From: Leptodontidium sp. MPI-SDFR-AT-0119
Taxonomy: Eukaryota > Ascomycota > Leotiomycetes > Helotiales > Leptodontidiaceae
Assembly: GCA_020726505.1 (NCBI GenBank)
Contig: JAHLEZ010000005.1
Span: 1,488,001-1,552,000 of the forward strand
Direction of reading: 5' to 3'
Length of the DNA stretch: 64,000 nucleotides
How positions within the stretch are numbered: the stretch's first letter is position 1; each line of letters begins with the position of its first letter. Below are positions 24,301 to 35,805 of the stretch, piece after piece. A program made the translations under genes and the position numbers. A model generated the notes under the pieces. The model saw only the letters and a program-made list of their open reading frames with translations, had not been told where the DNA came from and made no database searches.

Positions 24301-25428
24301 CAACGCAGTTGCACTCAATGAGACTGCTGCAGGTGGAAATGCTGTCGAAACGATCACATCCCCTGGTGCGCAAGCCATTATCGATAGCCAAAAGCAAACG
24401 CCAAACCAGAAGAAAGCTTCGAGCTTGGCCGACAAGTTCACCCAGAGCATGATGGACGCCGAGCTTGATGAAGATGAACCTCCAACCATCAAACTTGGTG
24501 ATGCTTCCGTTGCCGCACCATTCACCAGCAAACTTAGCAATGTCATCGCCATTCCCAACATCATCCGACAAGGTCGTTGCACTCTTGTGGCTACCATTCA
24601 GATGTACAAGATTCTTGCTCTCAACTGCCTCATCAGTGCGTACAGTCTCAGTGTCTTGTACCTTGAGGGTATCAAGTTCGGAGATGGTCAAGTAACGATC
24701 AGTGGCATGCTCATGAGCGTGTGCTTCTTGTCAATCTCCAGAGCCAAGTCAGTCGAAGGTCTTTCCAAGGAACGTCCTCAGCCAAACATCTTTAACTTCT
24801 ACATCATCGGATCTATTCTTGGTCAATTTGCCATCCATATTGTCACTCTTATCTACATCGCTCGGTACTGCGACAAGCTTGCCCCGTAAGTTCTGACAAT
24901 CCCCTTGCATCTGTCTTGACTAATAATTGATATAGACGTGATCCCGACATTGATCTCGAGGGAGAATTCCAGCCTTCATTGTTGAACAGTGCTGTCTACC
25001 TCTTGCAGCTCATCCAACAAATCTCGACCTTTGCCATCAATTACCAAGGCCGACCTTTCCGTGAGGCTCTTTCAGAGAACCGTGGCATGTACTGGGGTAT
25101 CATTGGTGTCTCTGCGATCGCATTCTCTTGCTCGACGGAATTCGTTCCTGAGATCAACGAGAAGATGCGCTTGGTGCCTTTCACGTCAGACTTCAAGACA
25201 ACCATGACCGTGACGATGATTGTCGATTACCTTGGCTGCTGGGTCATTGAGAAGACGTTGAAGATGGCGTTCAGCGACTATAAGCCCAAGGATATCGCCA
25301 TCAGGCGGCCAGACCAATTGGCCAGAGAGCAGAAGAGGATCGAGGATGCCAGGCTAGAGCAGATCAGGCTGGAGGAGGAGAGAGCCGCCAAGGCTATTGA
25401 GGAGCTCGAGAAGCAGTTGGCAGCATGA
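21360..25428 (+). CDS. SPF1: P5A-type ATPase of the endoplasmic reticulum (Spf1 homologue)
   Basis: Three exons, 1322 residues: 21360-21414, 21465-24885 and 24936-25428. P5A-ATPases use ATP to extract mislocalised tail-anchored helices from the ER membrane and influence ER calcium and protein quality control. The N-terminus after splicing (NPLPLYLHTYIWPF) is typical. Visible are the P5A signature PPELPMELS in a membrane segment, the phosphorylation loop CFDKTGTLTG with Asp514, the actuator-domain LSGEST, MITGDNPLTA, and the hinge motif MAGDGTNDVGALKQAH. A charged loop of about 150 residues follows the hinge, as in Spf1. The tail is a Glu/Lys/Arg-rich helix. Length fits the family. Start is supported by the phase-consistent 55-nt first exon. 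It is followed on the same strand, 606 bp on, by the TRPY channel gene. Confidence 0.97.
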
Positions 25429-26034
25429 TAATACTTTGTGTATAAAGAGCATAGACTTGTAGCATAGAATGCATATGTTGTTGTAATGAGTTTTAAACTA
25501 TCGGTACTATTGATATCGTTCTCTCGAGGTCTGATTAATGTTACCCAGGTATTTATTGTTCACACCAATTCCAAGCTCCCTGTATATCTACTTTTCACTA
25601 CCGTGCAGTTGCCAATGCTGACCGGACAATTCCCATGCCCACGTGCATTTATTGATTCCAAGCTTCTGACTCCTTATCAAAACCTCGACACACGATAATT
25701 CCTGATTCGCAAGCAACAAAGTCAATCTACACCACCGTCGAATCACATGCAGGCGTATATCCGCATATCTCAGACATGGTTCAGCTCAGCAAGGGTGAAG
25801 CTCAATCCCAGCCAATCCGACGTCATGTCTTTCGCTTCGATTGAGCTCATCCCGCCGGCTGCCAAGGGTCTGGCTCAAGATCAAGGAAGTGGAGATGCAA
25901 CAGCTAGACTTGAGCCAGCCAGCCCGCCATTTCCTCTGCCTGCGAACTTTTGCTTTTGCTCTCCATCTTCCGGAAAGAAACAGTGAGGTTTCCATCTATT
26001 GCCAATTCAATTGTAGCAAGGCAAGGCAGGCAAG
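25429..26034. other. Intergenic between two plus-strand genes
   Basis: Holds the 3' end of the P5A gene and the promoter of the channel gene. Short frames inside are not supported. Nothing else seen. Confidence 0.5.
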
Positions 26035-28331
26035 ATGGTACAATGGAAGAAGCTGTTTGGCTTGGATGGCAGGTAAGTTGAAGCTACCCCGCGAGAAGAC
26101 GAACATTACAGTACTGACGGAAGAACAAGCCGGGACCAGCATATATGGAGAGATGAAGCTCGTCGTCGTAAGAAACTCCTTTCTATGCACCCATCTAATT
26201 GTTTGCATCTAGCTAATTCGAGCAATGCAGTTCTCCCCAGCTACCACGAAGATGCGATTCCCTCCGCCATCGCCGCGCCCGAAGTCACGAAGGTCGCGCT
26301 GCGGCTGCGATACCTGATCGAGGAATGCATACCCTGCGAGATGGAGGAGGATAAGATCACCGAATCGCACAGTCGTGTCATCACGCACGGCGTCATTAAA
26401 GCTGCGCGCAAAGCGGGCGAGGTGGAGGGCAATGACTACGGCTCCTGCGTCGTCTATGCGCTGCTTGTCAACAAACGCTGGTTCAAGAAACAGGCCATGC
26501 TGGAGCTGTGGGATGCCGATCTGCATAATATCAGGGCTGTTGCTTGTGAGGTTATTGCGAAGCAGCTGTGCGTATACACATACTCTTGAACTGGATTCGG
26601 ACTTGGACTTAGAGATTGGATGGGACTGATGGATATACAGCATAGAGACTGAAGAGAACCAGGAATACCTCTTGCAGGATATCCTTCTCAAGCGCTACTC
26701 TATCATGATAGATGGCGAGCAGACTTCTCCTGCCAATGTCATTGAACGAGCCGTCGACTTGCACGCTCTCAGGGTTACAGGCTCTTCGGGATACCAGGCT
26801 AGTTATTTCTTCCCCTTATACATTCCTACATTTACGGCGTCGCAACCTCAGGGCTATTATTTGAACGAGACGGTATAATGTCAGTGCTAATATAAATTAA
26901 TAGAAATGCGTCAACTATCTCTGGCGCGGTTGGCTGATCCAGGACGAGAACGATCCAAGCCGCTTTATAGAATACAAGCAGAAGTCAGACACTCGGTACT
27001 GGACACACGTCGACCCTGATCGTATGCGTGCCCCAATCTACCAGAATGCCACTCAAGTCGTCTTCTCGCTCATCTATCTTGGTCTGTACACCGCTGCTAT
27101 CAACACCGTCAACCGAACTGGAGATCTAGATGTGGTGGAAGTAATCCTATACATCTTCACATTTGGCTTTCTCTGTGATGAATTCTCCAAGTTCTGGAAA
27201 GTCGGACGGTTTTATATCGGTTTCTGGAATGTCTTCAATTTGGTTCTCTATGCCTTGCTCACTACCTCCTTGGTGACCAGGTTTATTGCGCTCAGTCACC
27301 CAATAAACCAGGACGGAAAGAGGGGTCCAAGAGAGGATTTCAATGAGCTATCCTACAATTTCCTGGGTAAGTCTTAATTTGAGGTTGCTGGAACGTTCAC
27401 TGCTGACTTTCATAGCGTTCTCGGCGCCCATGTTCTGGATGCGACTTCTGCTCTACCTCGATTCTATCCGCTTCTTCGGTGCCATGCTCGTGGTGTTGAA
27501 AGTTATGATGAAGGAATCGCTCATCTTCTTCGCCCTGCTCGTTGTAATCATAGTCGGTTTCTTGCAAGCCTTCATCGGCATGGACAATGCGGATAGCAAC
27601 AAAGATGTAAGTTCTCAACTGCATTCAATCAGGTGAGATGATCTGACACGTCTGAGGCGACGAGTTTCATCCTCCAAGCCATGGCCAACGCCGTGATGCA
27701 ATCTCCCGACTTCTCCGGATTCGACAACTTCGCACCTCCATTTGGGCTGATCCTCTACTACATCTTCGCATTCCTGATCATGGTTGTCTTGCTGAATATC
27801 CTCATCGCGCTCTACAACTCCGCATATGAGGATATTACAGACAATGCCATCGACGAATACATGGCTCTCTTCTCCCAGAAAACGATGCAATTCGTCCGGG
27901 CACCAGATGAGAACGTCTTCATTGCCCCTCTTAACTTAGTCGAGATATTCTGTCTTGTCTTGCCATTTGAGTGGTGGATGCCACGCAAGCAGTACGCCAA
28001 GTTGAACGACTACGTGATGGCCTTGCTTTACAGCCCATTGCTGATGATCGCCGCCTGGTTCGAGACTCGTAGCGCGAATAGAGTGCGAAGCAACAGGAAG
28101 AGAGGCGAGGAAGATGATGACACTGTTGAGGAGTGGGAGCAGCTAGCTGGCGAAATCGACCTCGAGGCCGAGGGATGGGACAAGAAAGTCGCTCAGGTCA
28201 AGCCTAACGTCGAAGAAGACCAAGCGACGGTCGAAGTCAAAGCTTTGAGAGTCGAGGTGCAGGAGCTGAAGGAACTGCTATTGCAGCTGGTTAAGAAGGA
28301 TGGTGGGGAGGCGAATGGAAGTGGCTCCTAG
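26035..28331 (+). CDS. YVC1: Vacuolar TRP-type cation channel (Yvc1 homologue)
   Basis: Seven exons, 632 residues: 26035-26072, 26130-26167, 26231-26567, 26641-26797, 26904-27366, 27416-27606 and 27657-28331. TRPY channels release calcium from the vacuole on osmotic or redox stress. The N-terminal cytosolic domain (RYLIEECIPCEMEEDKITES) leads to hydrophobic segments from about residue 230. The pore region (MQSPDFSGFDNFAPPFGLI) is followed by the last helix (FAFLIMVVLLNILIALYNSAYEDI), with the conserved ILIALYNSAYE. An acidic coiled coil ends the protein. Two 38-nt exons start it. Intron 4 is best read with a GC donor (CAG|gctagt), giving SSGYQ-KCVNYLWRGW as in other fungal homologues. The acceptor before exon 7 is GAG, the least certain junction. 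Confidence 0.94.
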
Positions 28332-29791
28332 GCAGTCATCAATCTGTGGTATAGGGTGTTTGGATATGCGTTCGCATGAATCTTTGAATGAAACGAAATC
28401 GGGACATTGGGCAATAATGAATCACGACCCGGGGATTTGTACTTTGTTGGTTTATGGCATGGATGGGTTGTAAATATGGAGGGGAAAAGTAATTTTGCAA
28501 TGGAATAATACTTCGAACATGTCTTACCTCCCGAGGAGCTCTGGTATATCACCTTGCGCTCTGTTTACTTCCGACTTGTATTCCTAATCTATCACTTTTC
28601 ATTTTTCTCAAGAAATCCCAATCTCCTTATCTATTGACTTGTTCCCCATTTTCGGATCCCCTCCTATTTTATACCCAACCCTGGCCCTTTGAGATGCTTC
28701 ATCCCCTCCACACAAACCCATGTCCCCATCAGCACCAAACAAGGGTAAAGATATCCAACTCCAACTCCACCACATCTTACATCCCCTGCTTCATCGACCG
28801 GTCCCCGCCGACATCCCTTCCCATGCCCGCAAACCCCTCCACAAGCACACGACCACTTTCCCCATCGAGAACACATCACATGACATGTACGATAAGAAGA
28901 AAAGGGCACTAGCTCGTAAAGCGCAGGTGTGGGCATTATCTTTACCTGTGTGCTAGCCTAGTTAGCACGACCCCGAAAGCTCCTCTCTTCGGCATGATTA
29001 TTATTCTTAATCTAAGACTACCTAGGTACGTTAAAGTACCTAAGTAAACACTTTTAAACTACTTACAAGGCACTAGCGTGCCTTGCTGAGGGGTTGAAGA
29101 GAGCCAAGAGGTACGAAGCTAATTGGTCCCTATCAAAATCGAAGTAAACAGCCCGGTCAATTTGAACCTCTCCAATTGTAAGTAGTGTAAGAAGCCACTT
29201 TCTGCAGGGTCAGGCGATATTTTTAAGCCAATTAAATACTAGCGTTTGCCCCCCCCCCCCCCCCCCCCTAGAGTGATCTGAAAATCACATACAAATTTTG
29301 GTGTACCACCTCGCGGCAGCGTTAAGCCCTCTCTTCAGTCGTACCTCCACCACTCCCTCCTTGCTCTCGGTAACCAACATATCGGTTTCGAGTCGGAGAT
29401 AGGCTGGGGAGAGGGCTGGGATACTCCATAAGCAGGTGTGTGCCATGCTGTGCCATGGATGTGCGGCTGATGCCCAGCCGGACCTGCATTGCTTGATGGA
29501 GCTTGGTTGAGCTCGTGCTGGTTGCTGCGCCTTGGTTCCGGATCGTGCGTACAGCTTGGGTGGATGAGCAGGGGAGGGAGGAGAGGGGAGCTGCATATGA
29601 TAGCTGTCTATCTATCTATTATGACAGGCGGGAGGCCGAAGACGGAGGAGCCAATCGGGGGATAAATAAATGGGTTGGAGCTCCCGCTGCCAGAAAGCTG
29701 TGTGCTGCTGTAGATTGAAGTCTCTTGATCTTTAGTTAGTTTGGTTGATCGATCTACCTCACTGCAACTTTGTTGATTGTCAATTGTCGAG
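28332..29791. other. Intergenic with palindrome and poly-C tract
   Basis: About 1.46 kb before the SurE gene. It includes a TACCTAGGTA palindrome near 29023, a 20-nt poly-C tract (29249-29268) and a short TATC repeat near 29608. Open frames here are Pro-rich and unsupported. Confidence 0.5.
29249..29268 (+). repeat. Poly-C tract (20 nt)
   Basis: Twenty consecutive C, flanked by AT-rich sequence, 520 bp upstream of the SurE gene. Confidence 0.9.
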
Positions 29792-31155
29792 ATGAGGTTC
29801 TCTGCTGGGATCGCGGTGGCGAGTATGCTTGCTTTCGGCAACGGGTTGGATATTTTGATTAGTGTGAGTTAATACCTTATTTGTCTTTCCCTGGAAAGTG
29901 TTAGATGTTTGAGGATTCCAACTTGAAGTGTCGGTCAAGCTCCTCCTTTTTACTTAGTCTTGAACTAATGTTGGAGCAATTGCTGATGAGAAATAGAATG
30001 ACGATGGTTTCGGAACGGCCAACATCCGCGAGCTGTACAAAGCTATGAAGGCTTTCGGACATAATGTATACATCGTCGCCAGTGTGGTCAACCAGAGTGG
30101 TACAGGTGGAACAGTGGTGTATACCAAGGAGAAGAACTTGACTGCTGATAGCGAGTTTGGTAAGTCTGCTCAATCAATTCTCTTCCATCTGGTCACAATT
30201 GCTAACAGGAATGAATTCAGGTATCGTCAAAGCCGGCGCCCCCTCAATCGGTCCTGATCCCATGGACAGCCACATTTGGTATTACAACGGTACACCATCT
30301 GCTTGTGTCCAAGTTGCCTTGGATTACGTCCTCCCCCGCTACACGAACCTCACGACATTTGACCTCGTGCTCAGCGGTCCCAACTATGGACTCAATCTCG
30401 GTCCATTCCTCTACACTCTCGCCGGTACACTCGGAGCAACCTACACCGCAGTTGAGCGTGGTATCCCAGCCATTGGAATCTCAGGAGCATATGGAGTCCA
30501 AACGCCCTACTACTGGGTCAACGAGACCACAGCTGCCGGCCTCGATGACCCCGCTACCATCATGGGACAATTGAGCGCCAACCTAGCCCAGCAACTCATC
30601 ACCAACGTCGCCAAAGCCGGTGGTGGACGTCTCCTTCCTCTCAGCTACGGAATCAATGTCAACATCCCCCTCATCACCTCTTTCAAATCAGATAACTGCA
30701 CCAACCCACCTTTCATCCAATCACGCCTCACAGGTGGCGCAGTCGTCGACCTAGCACTCTTCAACGAAACAACCGGTCTCTTCAGCTACGGCGACGACAT
30801 TAACCCAGGCGTCAACCAATGTATTCACGGAGATTGCTCGCTTCCTGGCGAGACCGATGTTTTGAAGAAGAATTGCCAGAGTGCTGTTAGTGTGTTTACT
30901 GTCGATTATGATGCCCCAATTGGAGGTTTGTGTACTAGTGGACCTGATGTGAGGAGTCTTTTGATGCCGCTTGTGCAGTACGCGAATTCGACCTCACTTG
31001 TTGGGGGCTTGAATATTACGATTCCCGGAAATACAACGACAGTTGCGAGTCCGACTCTCACACCGAGTCCAGTGACGGGAAGTGATGCTAGAAGAGTGTT
31101 GCCTGGGTTGATGGGTTTTGCTGGGGTTGTTTCTGCTGTTTTTATGCTGATGTAG
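29792..31155 (+). CDS. SurE-family acid phosphatase/nucleotidase, secreted, probably GPI-anchored
   Basis: Three exons, 389 residues: 29792-29863, 29997-30159 and 30221-31155. The SurE fold hydrolyses phosphomonoesters of nucleotides and related compounds. The metal-binding motif DILISNDDG is formed across the first splice (NDDG at residues 25-28). VLSGPNYGLNLG and the later SGTxGAT-like segment (GTLGATYTAVERGIPAIG) fit the family. Residues 1-18 are hydrophobic and act as a signal peptide. The C-terminus is a Thr/Pro-rich stretch and a hydrophobic tail (VLPGLMGFAGVVSAVFMLM) without charged end residues, typical of GPI attachment. Several N-glycosylation sites occur (NETT, NTTT). This makes it a cell-surface phosphatase in fungi, unlike the cytosolic bacterial enzymes. 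Confidence 0.93.
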
Positions 31156-31506
31156 GAGCTCGAGAGCAGAAAATTTTCTTGTAGATGAAATACCGTTTGA
31201 TATTCTTCATCCTTTCTCTTCCTGTGTTTGGTTTACTTTTCTCTCTCAGGACTCTCAACAAAATGCGGTGAATCTGAGCCCGCTTGTTTCAGCCTCAGAA
31301 GATGGCTTTTCCTGACGTATCTCATTTGTGAACTCTCTTTTGAGACACGTCGTGCAACCAGCACCGTGCGTGGCATTGCAGAACAGGGCAGACCTTGTGT
31401 GCCTTGTATCGCCCTCCTGAGCTTTCTTCCTCTTCCTGTCCTTCTCCAAACATGCCCTCCTATCTCCCGGCCACTGGCAAGTAATGCAACGAAGTCGGTC
31501 TTCATC
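31156..31506. other. Intergenic, promoter of the ankyrin gene
   Basis: A short plus-strand gap between SurE and the ankyrin gene. CT-rich stretches near 31410-31470 lie just before the ATG. No other feature. Confidence 0.5.
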
Positions 31507-34234
31507 ATGGATCCATTATCAATATCTGCGAGTATCGCCGCTTTAATCGGAGCAGCGACAACGGTCGTGCGAGGTCTTGACAAGCTCCAAACCTTACGTC
31601 ATGCTCCTGCGGAATTGAAGGCCCTGCTGAATGAAGTAAGTGAAAGGCAGCAAGCCGCTCTACCCAACCATTAAATTAACGGTTAATAGGTTGCAGATCT
31701 TCAAGTCGTCCTGACAAGTGTGAAAGAATCCCTTGAATGCCTTCGTGGACTTGGACCCCAGATTCCCCAGGATGCTCTACGAAACCTACCTGACATGATA
31801 GATCGAGCAACGAAGACGATCGAGGATTTGAATAGCTTCGTTTCTGGTGATCTGCTCAAGGGCGATCCGAATCCAGCAGGTAGCGTTCTTAAAGTATCTC
31901 GCAGAACATGGCTCGGCAAAGAAAAGAAGCTCGCAGTTTTTCGAGGCTCAATCAAAGAGTGCAAGGGAAATCTGGGCATTGTTCTGCTATCATCTACCAG
32001 GTCAGTCTCACCCTTAAGTTTTCGCAGTAGGTTTCGCTCTAACACTTCCAAGTCGTATAATTCCGCATATGCTACTCAACATTCAAGAAGTCATGCTTGT
32101 TGGCCGAGACCGTTTCACTCGGTCTGCTGAAGCCATGGAACAGATGGCCGAACGATTTGCCGCACATCCTGCTCTCGTACAGAACTTTCTCGAGTCTTGT
32201 GGCGCAGATGCGGTCGATGACGATACCTCGACCACACCTACGAATTCACCTGCTTCTCTCGTGGCTAGACCCTCCCCAGAAACCGGCAATGCATACCTGA
32301 GGATAAAGACTTTCGCCCACACCAACCGCTGCGAGAAATATTGCAACTGTCAATGCCATGTCCAGTCACGCATTGCCACTCCAAGATGGCTCCAAGGCCT
32401 TGTCGGAACATTGTTCTACTCCTATGCAGGAACACCACTACTCAATTACCAGAAATGCAACTCTCATCGATGCCGAAGGTCAATGGCATCAACACAGTTT
32501 TGCTATTTTTTCCCAACCTGGATGGTACGAAAAGCCTTGATATTCACCAGCACTTGGAGAGATGTCACTGGCTCTGGTGCTTCTTGGTCGATACGAGTTC
32601 CTCGAGTATATGATAGTTCTCATCCTGCTGTGAGTTCAATAATAGCTGGTAACTTGGCAAATCTCCAACGCATACTCTCTGCACGAGAGATCTCTCCATT
32701 TGATATCGACAAGGACGGCGAGTCACTATTGTATGTAAGTAAGCTTCTCAGGTGCCTTCCATATACGCACAATTAGGGTTTTTATGTATCGTATTCGGGC
32801 CAAGATCTATTTTCAGACAACATAAGCTATGGTCTATGAGATCAATACCAAGGATATAACGTTAACTAACCGGCTTCTAAAAGTGGGCAGAAAACCACTG
32901 CCAAGCAGATATATTTGCCTACCTCATAACCATCGGGGCAGACATGAATCTCAAGAACATTTTTGGGAAGTAAGCAATGTCTTCTCCTGGCTGGGAAATG
33001 CCGGATGATCAACGCAGCTCCTCTAATACTACCACACAGATCGGCTGTAGATATTGTGTGGAACAGACGATTTTCAAACAGTGACCCAGCGTACAACTCT
33101 TCTGTGCCTGATACCGATGAAGATTATCCCTTACAACTAAACCCAATCCACAAAATCATTCTTGGAATCGCGAAACTGTCACTTCAGCAACAGCTAGAAC
33201 TTGATTCCTCATATCTAAACAACGTCGATTGGCTGGGACGAACGCCACTTATGTGGGCTGCAGTACGCGCAGACACAACTAACTTAAGAACGCTTGTTGA
33301 GAACCGAGCAAATGTTTCTGCAACAGACTGCGAAGGCAAAACCGCATTGCAAATTGCAGTTGCGACAGGTAGTTACGAATGCGTGAAAATTCTGCTGCAA
33401 CATGAAGCAGATGTCAATATCTGTGATAAGTTTGGATATACGCCTCTTCATAGTGCTGCTCGGCCCGAATCTCTCGAATGCGCTGTAATTATAGAAATGT
33501 TGTGTAGTCTTGGAGCAAACTTAGACGCTCGTGATTTGGCGGGCTGGACACCACTTCATTTTGCCGCCTACCAGAACAGAAGCGCCGCCATCTCATCTCT
33601 AGTAGATTGTGGAGCTAACATCAACTTTCTCAATTTGGACGGCGAATCGGCAGTTGGATTAGCAATTGAGCGTGGTCATATGGATGCCATATGGACCCTC
33701 TATGAAAAAGGAGCAGCTCTGAACTGGGATATGACCCACCCGCAGGGCAATGTGCTTGGGACGGCTGCAGTTTACGGATCGATTCAAACCATGGAAGTCC
33801 TATCAACCATGTATCCAGGGAAGCGGATTTTCTACGACCCAGTTCTATTGCATTATTTGTATGAGAATGTTCGCGCAATTCACTACGTCGGGCCAGAGGA
33901 AGATCCAGACGAACTACTCGCCGCATTCGAGAACCTCCTCGCCAGTATCGGCACACCGAATCCCAACATAAAATACTCGGACGAAAACTACCCCTACGAG
34001 GACGAGTACATGGATGAATCAGATGAAGATGTAGGATCAGATGGATACATGGACGAATCAGATGATAGCTGGGAAACATATGAAGACGAGGACTCTGATG
34101 GCAAGAGTTCGACAGGGAGTTTTCAAGATGCTGTTGATGTTCAAGGACTTGCAGATCTGATGGCTGAATCTGCACTTTCGGAACCAGTGCCAGATTGTGA
34201 GAACGACGAAGGGGGAGCTGTGGCGCGCTCTTGA
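31507..34234 (+). CDS. Ankyrin-repeat protein with fungal STAND-type N-terminal domain
   Basis: Five exons, 800 residues: 31507-31635, 31690-32000, 32053-32734, 32884-32969 and 33040-34234. The N-terminus (MDPLSISASIAALIGAATTV, then a helical VADLQVVLTSVKESLECL) is the fungal domain found in front of many ankyrin and NLR-like proteins. A Cys/His cluster near residue 245 (CEKYCNCQCH, later TPRWLQGLVGTLFYSYAG and a second Cys pair) is a recurrent module of unknown role. About five ankyrin repeats follow (GRTPLMWAAVRADT, GKTALQIAVATGS, GYTPLHSAARPES, GWTPLHFAAYQNR), which usually bind proteins. The C-terminal 100 residues are acidic and contain a short internal duplication (YMDESDED / YMDESDDS). 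No enzyme domain is seen. The acceptor of intron 2 is CCAAG, chosen for phase. A role in signalling or self/non-self recognition is possible but not shown. Confidence 0.88.
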
Positions 34235-34663
34235 GTTCCGACTGGAGTCAGGCTTAGAATGATTGTCGAAAATGGTCTGGTTTTCTTTCAGCCAGGACTG
34301 GCAGGATGGGGTCCTGGCCCAGGTCCAACCCCTGAATCTAAACGAGGGACAATACCGGGCCAGGGTGATCACGTCTCTTCTTGAAGACAATCCAAATGCG
34401 ATTCCGAGACAGCATCTAGCCAGGACATGCCTTCTCTAGAAGCTTCATTGGCTTTAGGGGAACTTAGGTTCTGCTGCTCTGGAGTATTATTAAGGATATC
34501 CTTTTGCGATCCAAAGGTTTCTGATGATTGAAGTAAAGCAGGTTTGCGGGCTTGGATTTAAGCCAGGCACAATGTAAAGGTGCTCATGTCTCTTTTCTCT
34601 GGAAGTTCACCTGGCGTTCTAGATACTTGGGATTGAGGCTTACTCAAGCCCGGGGCCATTTGA
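34235..34663. other. Intergenic, convergent
   Basis: Gap between the 3' ends of the ankyrin gene and the Cys-rich surface protein gene. Nothing seen. Confidence 0.5.
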
Positions 34664-35805
34664 TCAAACCACAAAGCTTAGAATAAAGGTAGTAGTAAAT
34701 ACTAGAGCTAAGAGCTTTGGCTTCACTTCCATTTCCGGCACCCCATCGGACTTCAGGCGATTGATATTTAGAATGTGTGCTGGCGCCACCGTTGGAGCAG
34801 GTGTGATGTCTTCAGCCTTGGTCACATCGGCATCCGCGGGTCTTGGAGCAGCAGTGGCGGGCGATGACAGTATACGTTGGTGTGCTAAATTTCCAGGCGG
34901 TTCCTACTAGCCAGCTCCTCGGCTCACCTGTCCAGGTGAAAGTACTGCCCCCAGGTGGAGATGAGACTGTGTCAACGTTATTCGTCACCATGGCAGTGTT
35001 GCTTTCTGTGAAGGATATGAGATTGCTAGCAGCGAGATATGTCATCGGTTTGGATTCTCCGTCGACACTTTCAGTGAAATTGAGCCTTGTAACGCAGCTC
35101 CCCTGGAGGATGTACTCTTCGCAAGTGTTGAAATCGAGACTTAACTTTTTAGCCATTTGCGTGATATAGTCGAACCCGATGTGCAGAGGATTGGTGCTTG
35201 GGCAAATTGCATCAAGACTATTTGACTCAGTCGGGTTCCAATGTCTCTTTTATCACCCGTGACTTACCTGGCGTAGGAGCCACTGATCTGACAGCATTTG
35301 CAATGCTCGCCTTTGAGTATATTCAGAGACACGTCCTCGCTATCTGTTGCGTTTTGTTTTCTCGCTTCCTTTTCACAAGAAGTCCCCTTCAACGCAGTGC
35401 TGCTGATCGCCAGGTACACTTTTCCAAGATTGCAAGAGCAATCATCTGTGGCATTTGATGGAGCAGGAAAGTACGGAATTGGATTCGATGAACCACACTC
35501 GCCAAGAAATTTGATGGCATGTTGCTGATAATTGCATTGGTAAACCTCGACAATACTTAGCATCGTCAGCATACTTGACCGATTCGAAATACCTTGTTCC
35601 AGCAGTGACTAGCAAAGCAGGCTAATTCTTCCTCTCGAGCAACACAAAATCGGTCATCCTGGTTGAGCTTCTTGCTGGGTTTGATCTTGTTTTGACAATT
35701 GAGAAAGCCTAGTTGGTCGACACAACCTTGGTTGGTGATGTCCATTGCTGTGCCGAGAAAAGCAAATGCGATGCTAGCGGTAGCTAGGACGAGCGATAAA
35801 ATCAT
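34664..35805 (-). CDS. Secreted Cys-rich protein with C-terminal anchor signal
   Basis: Four exons, 333 residues: 35805-35593, 35545-35268, 35217-34928 and 34884-34664. A signal peptide (MILSLVLATASIAFAFLGTA) is followed by about 16 cysteines, including ACFASHCW, a CSC pair and CKCC. A Pro/Ala-rich stretch and a hydrophobic end (KLLALVFTTTFILSFVV) look like a GPI attachment signal. The anchor only appears when the last intron (34927-34885, 43 bp, donor GTGAGC) is spliced; unspliced, the frame ends early in an unrelated tail. N-glycosylation sites are present (NATD, NFTE). The family is not named, but the Cys pattern resembles uncharacterised fungal cell-wall proteins. The acceptor of intron 1 is CGAG, the weakest junction. 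Confidence 0.8.

Noticed and set aside
23699..24691. 330-codon open frame on the minus strand inside the P5A-ATPase gene
   Set aside because: Antisense shadow of a strongly conserved coding exon; no motif or splice signals of its own.
33630..34175. 181-codon minus-strand frame inside the ankyrin gene
   Set aside because: Shadow of the acidic and ankyrin coding sequence; no independent support.
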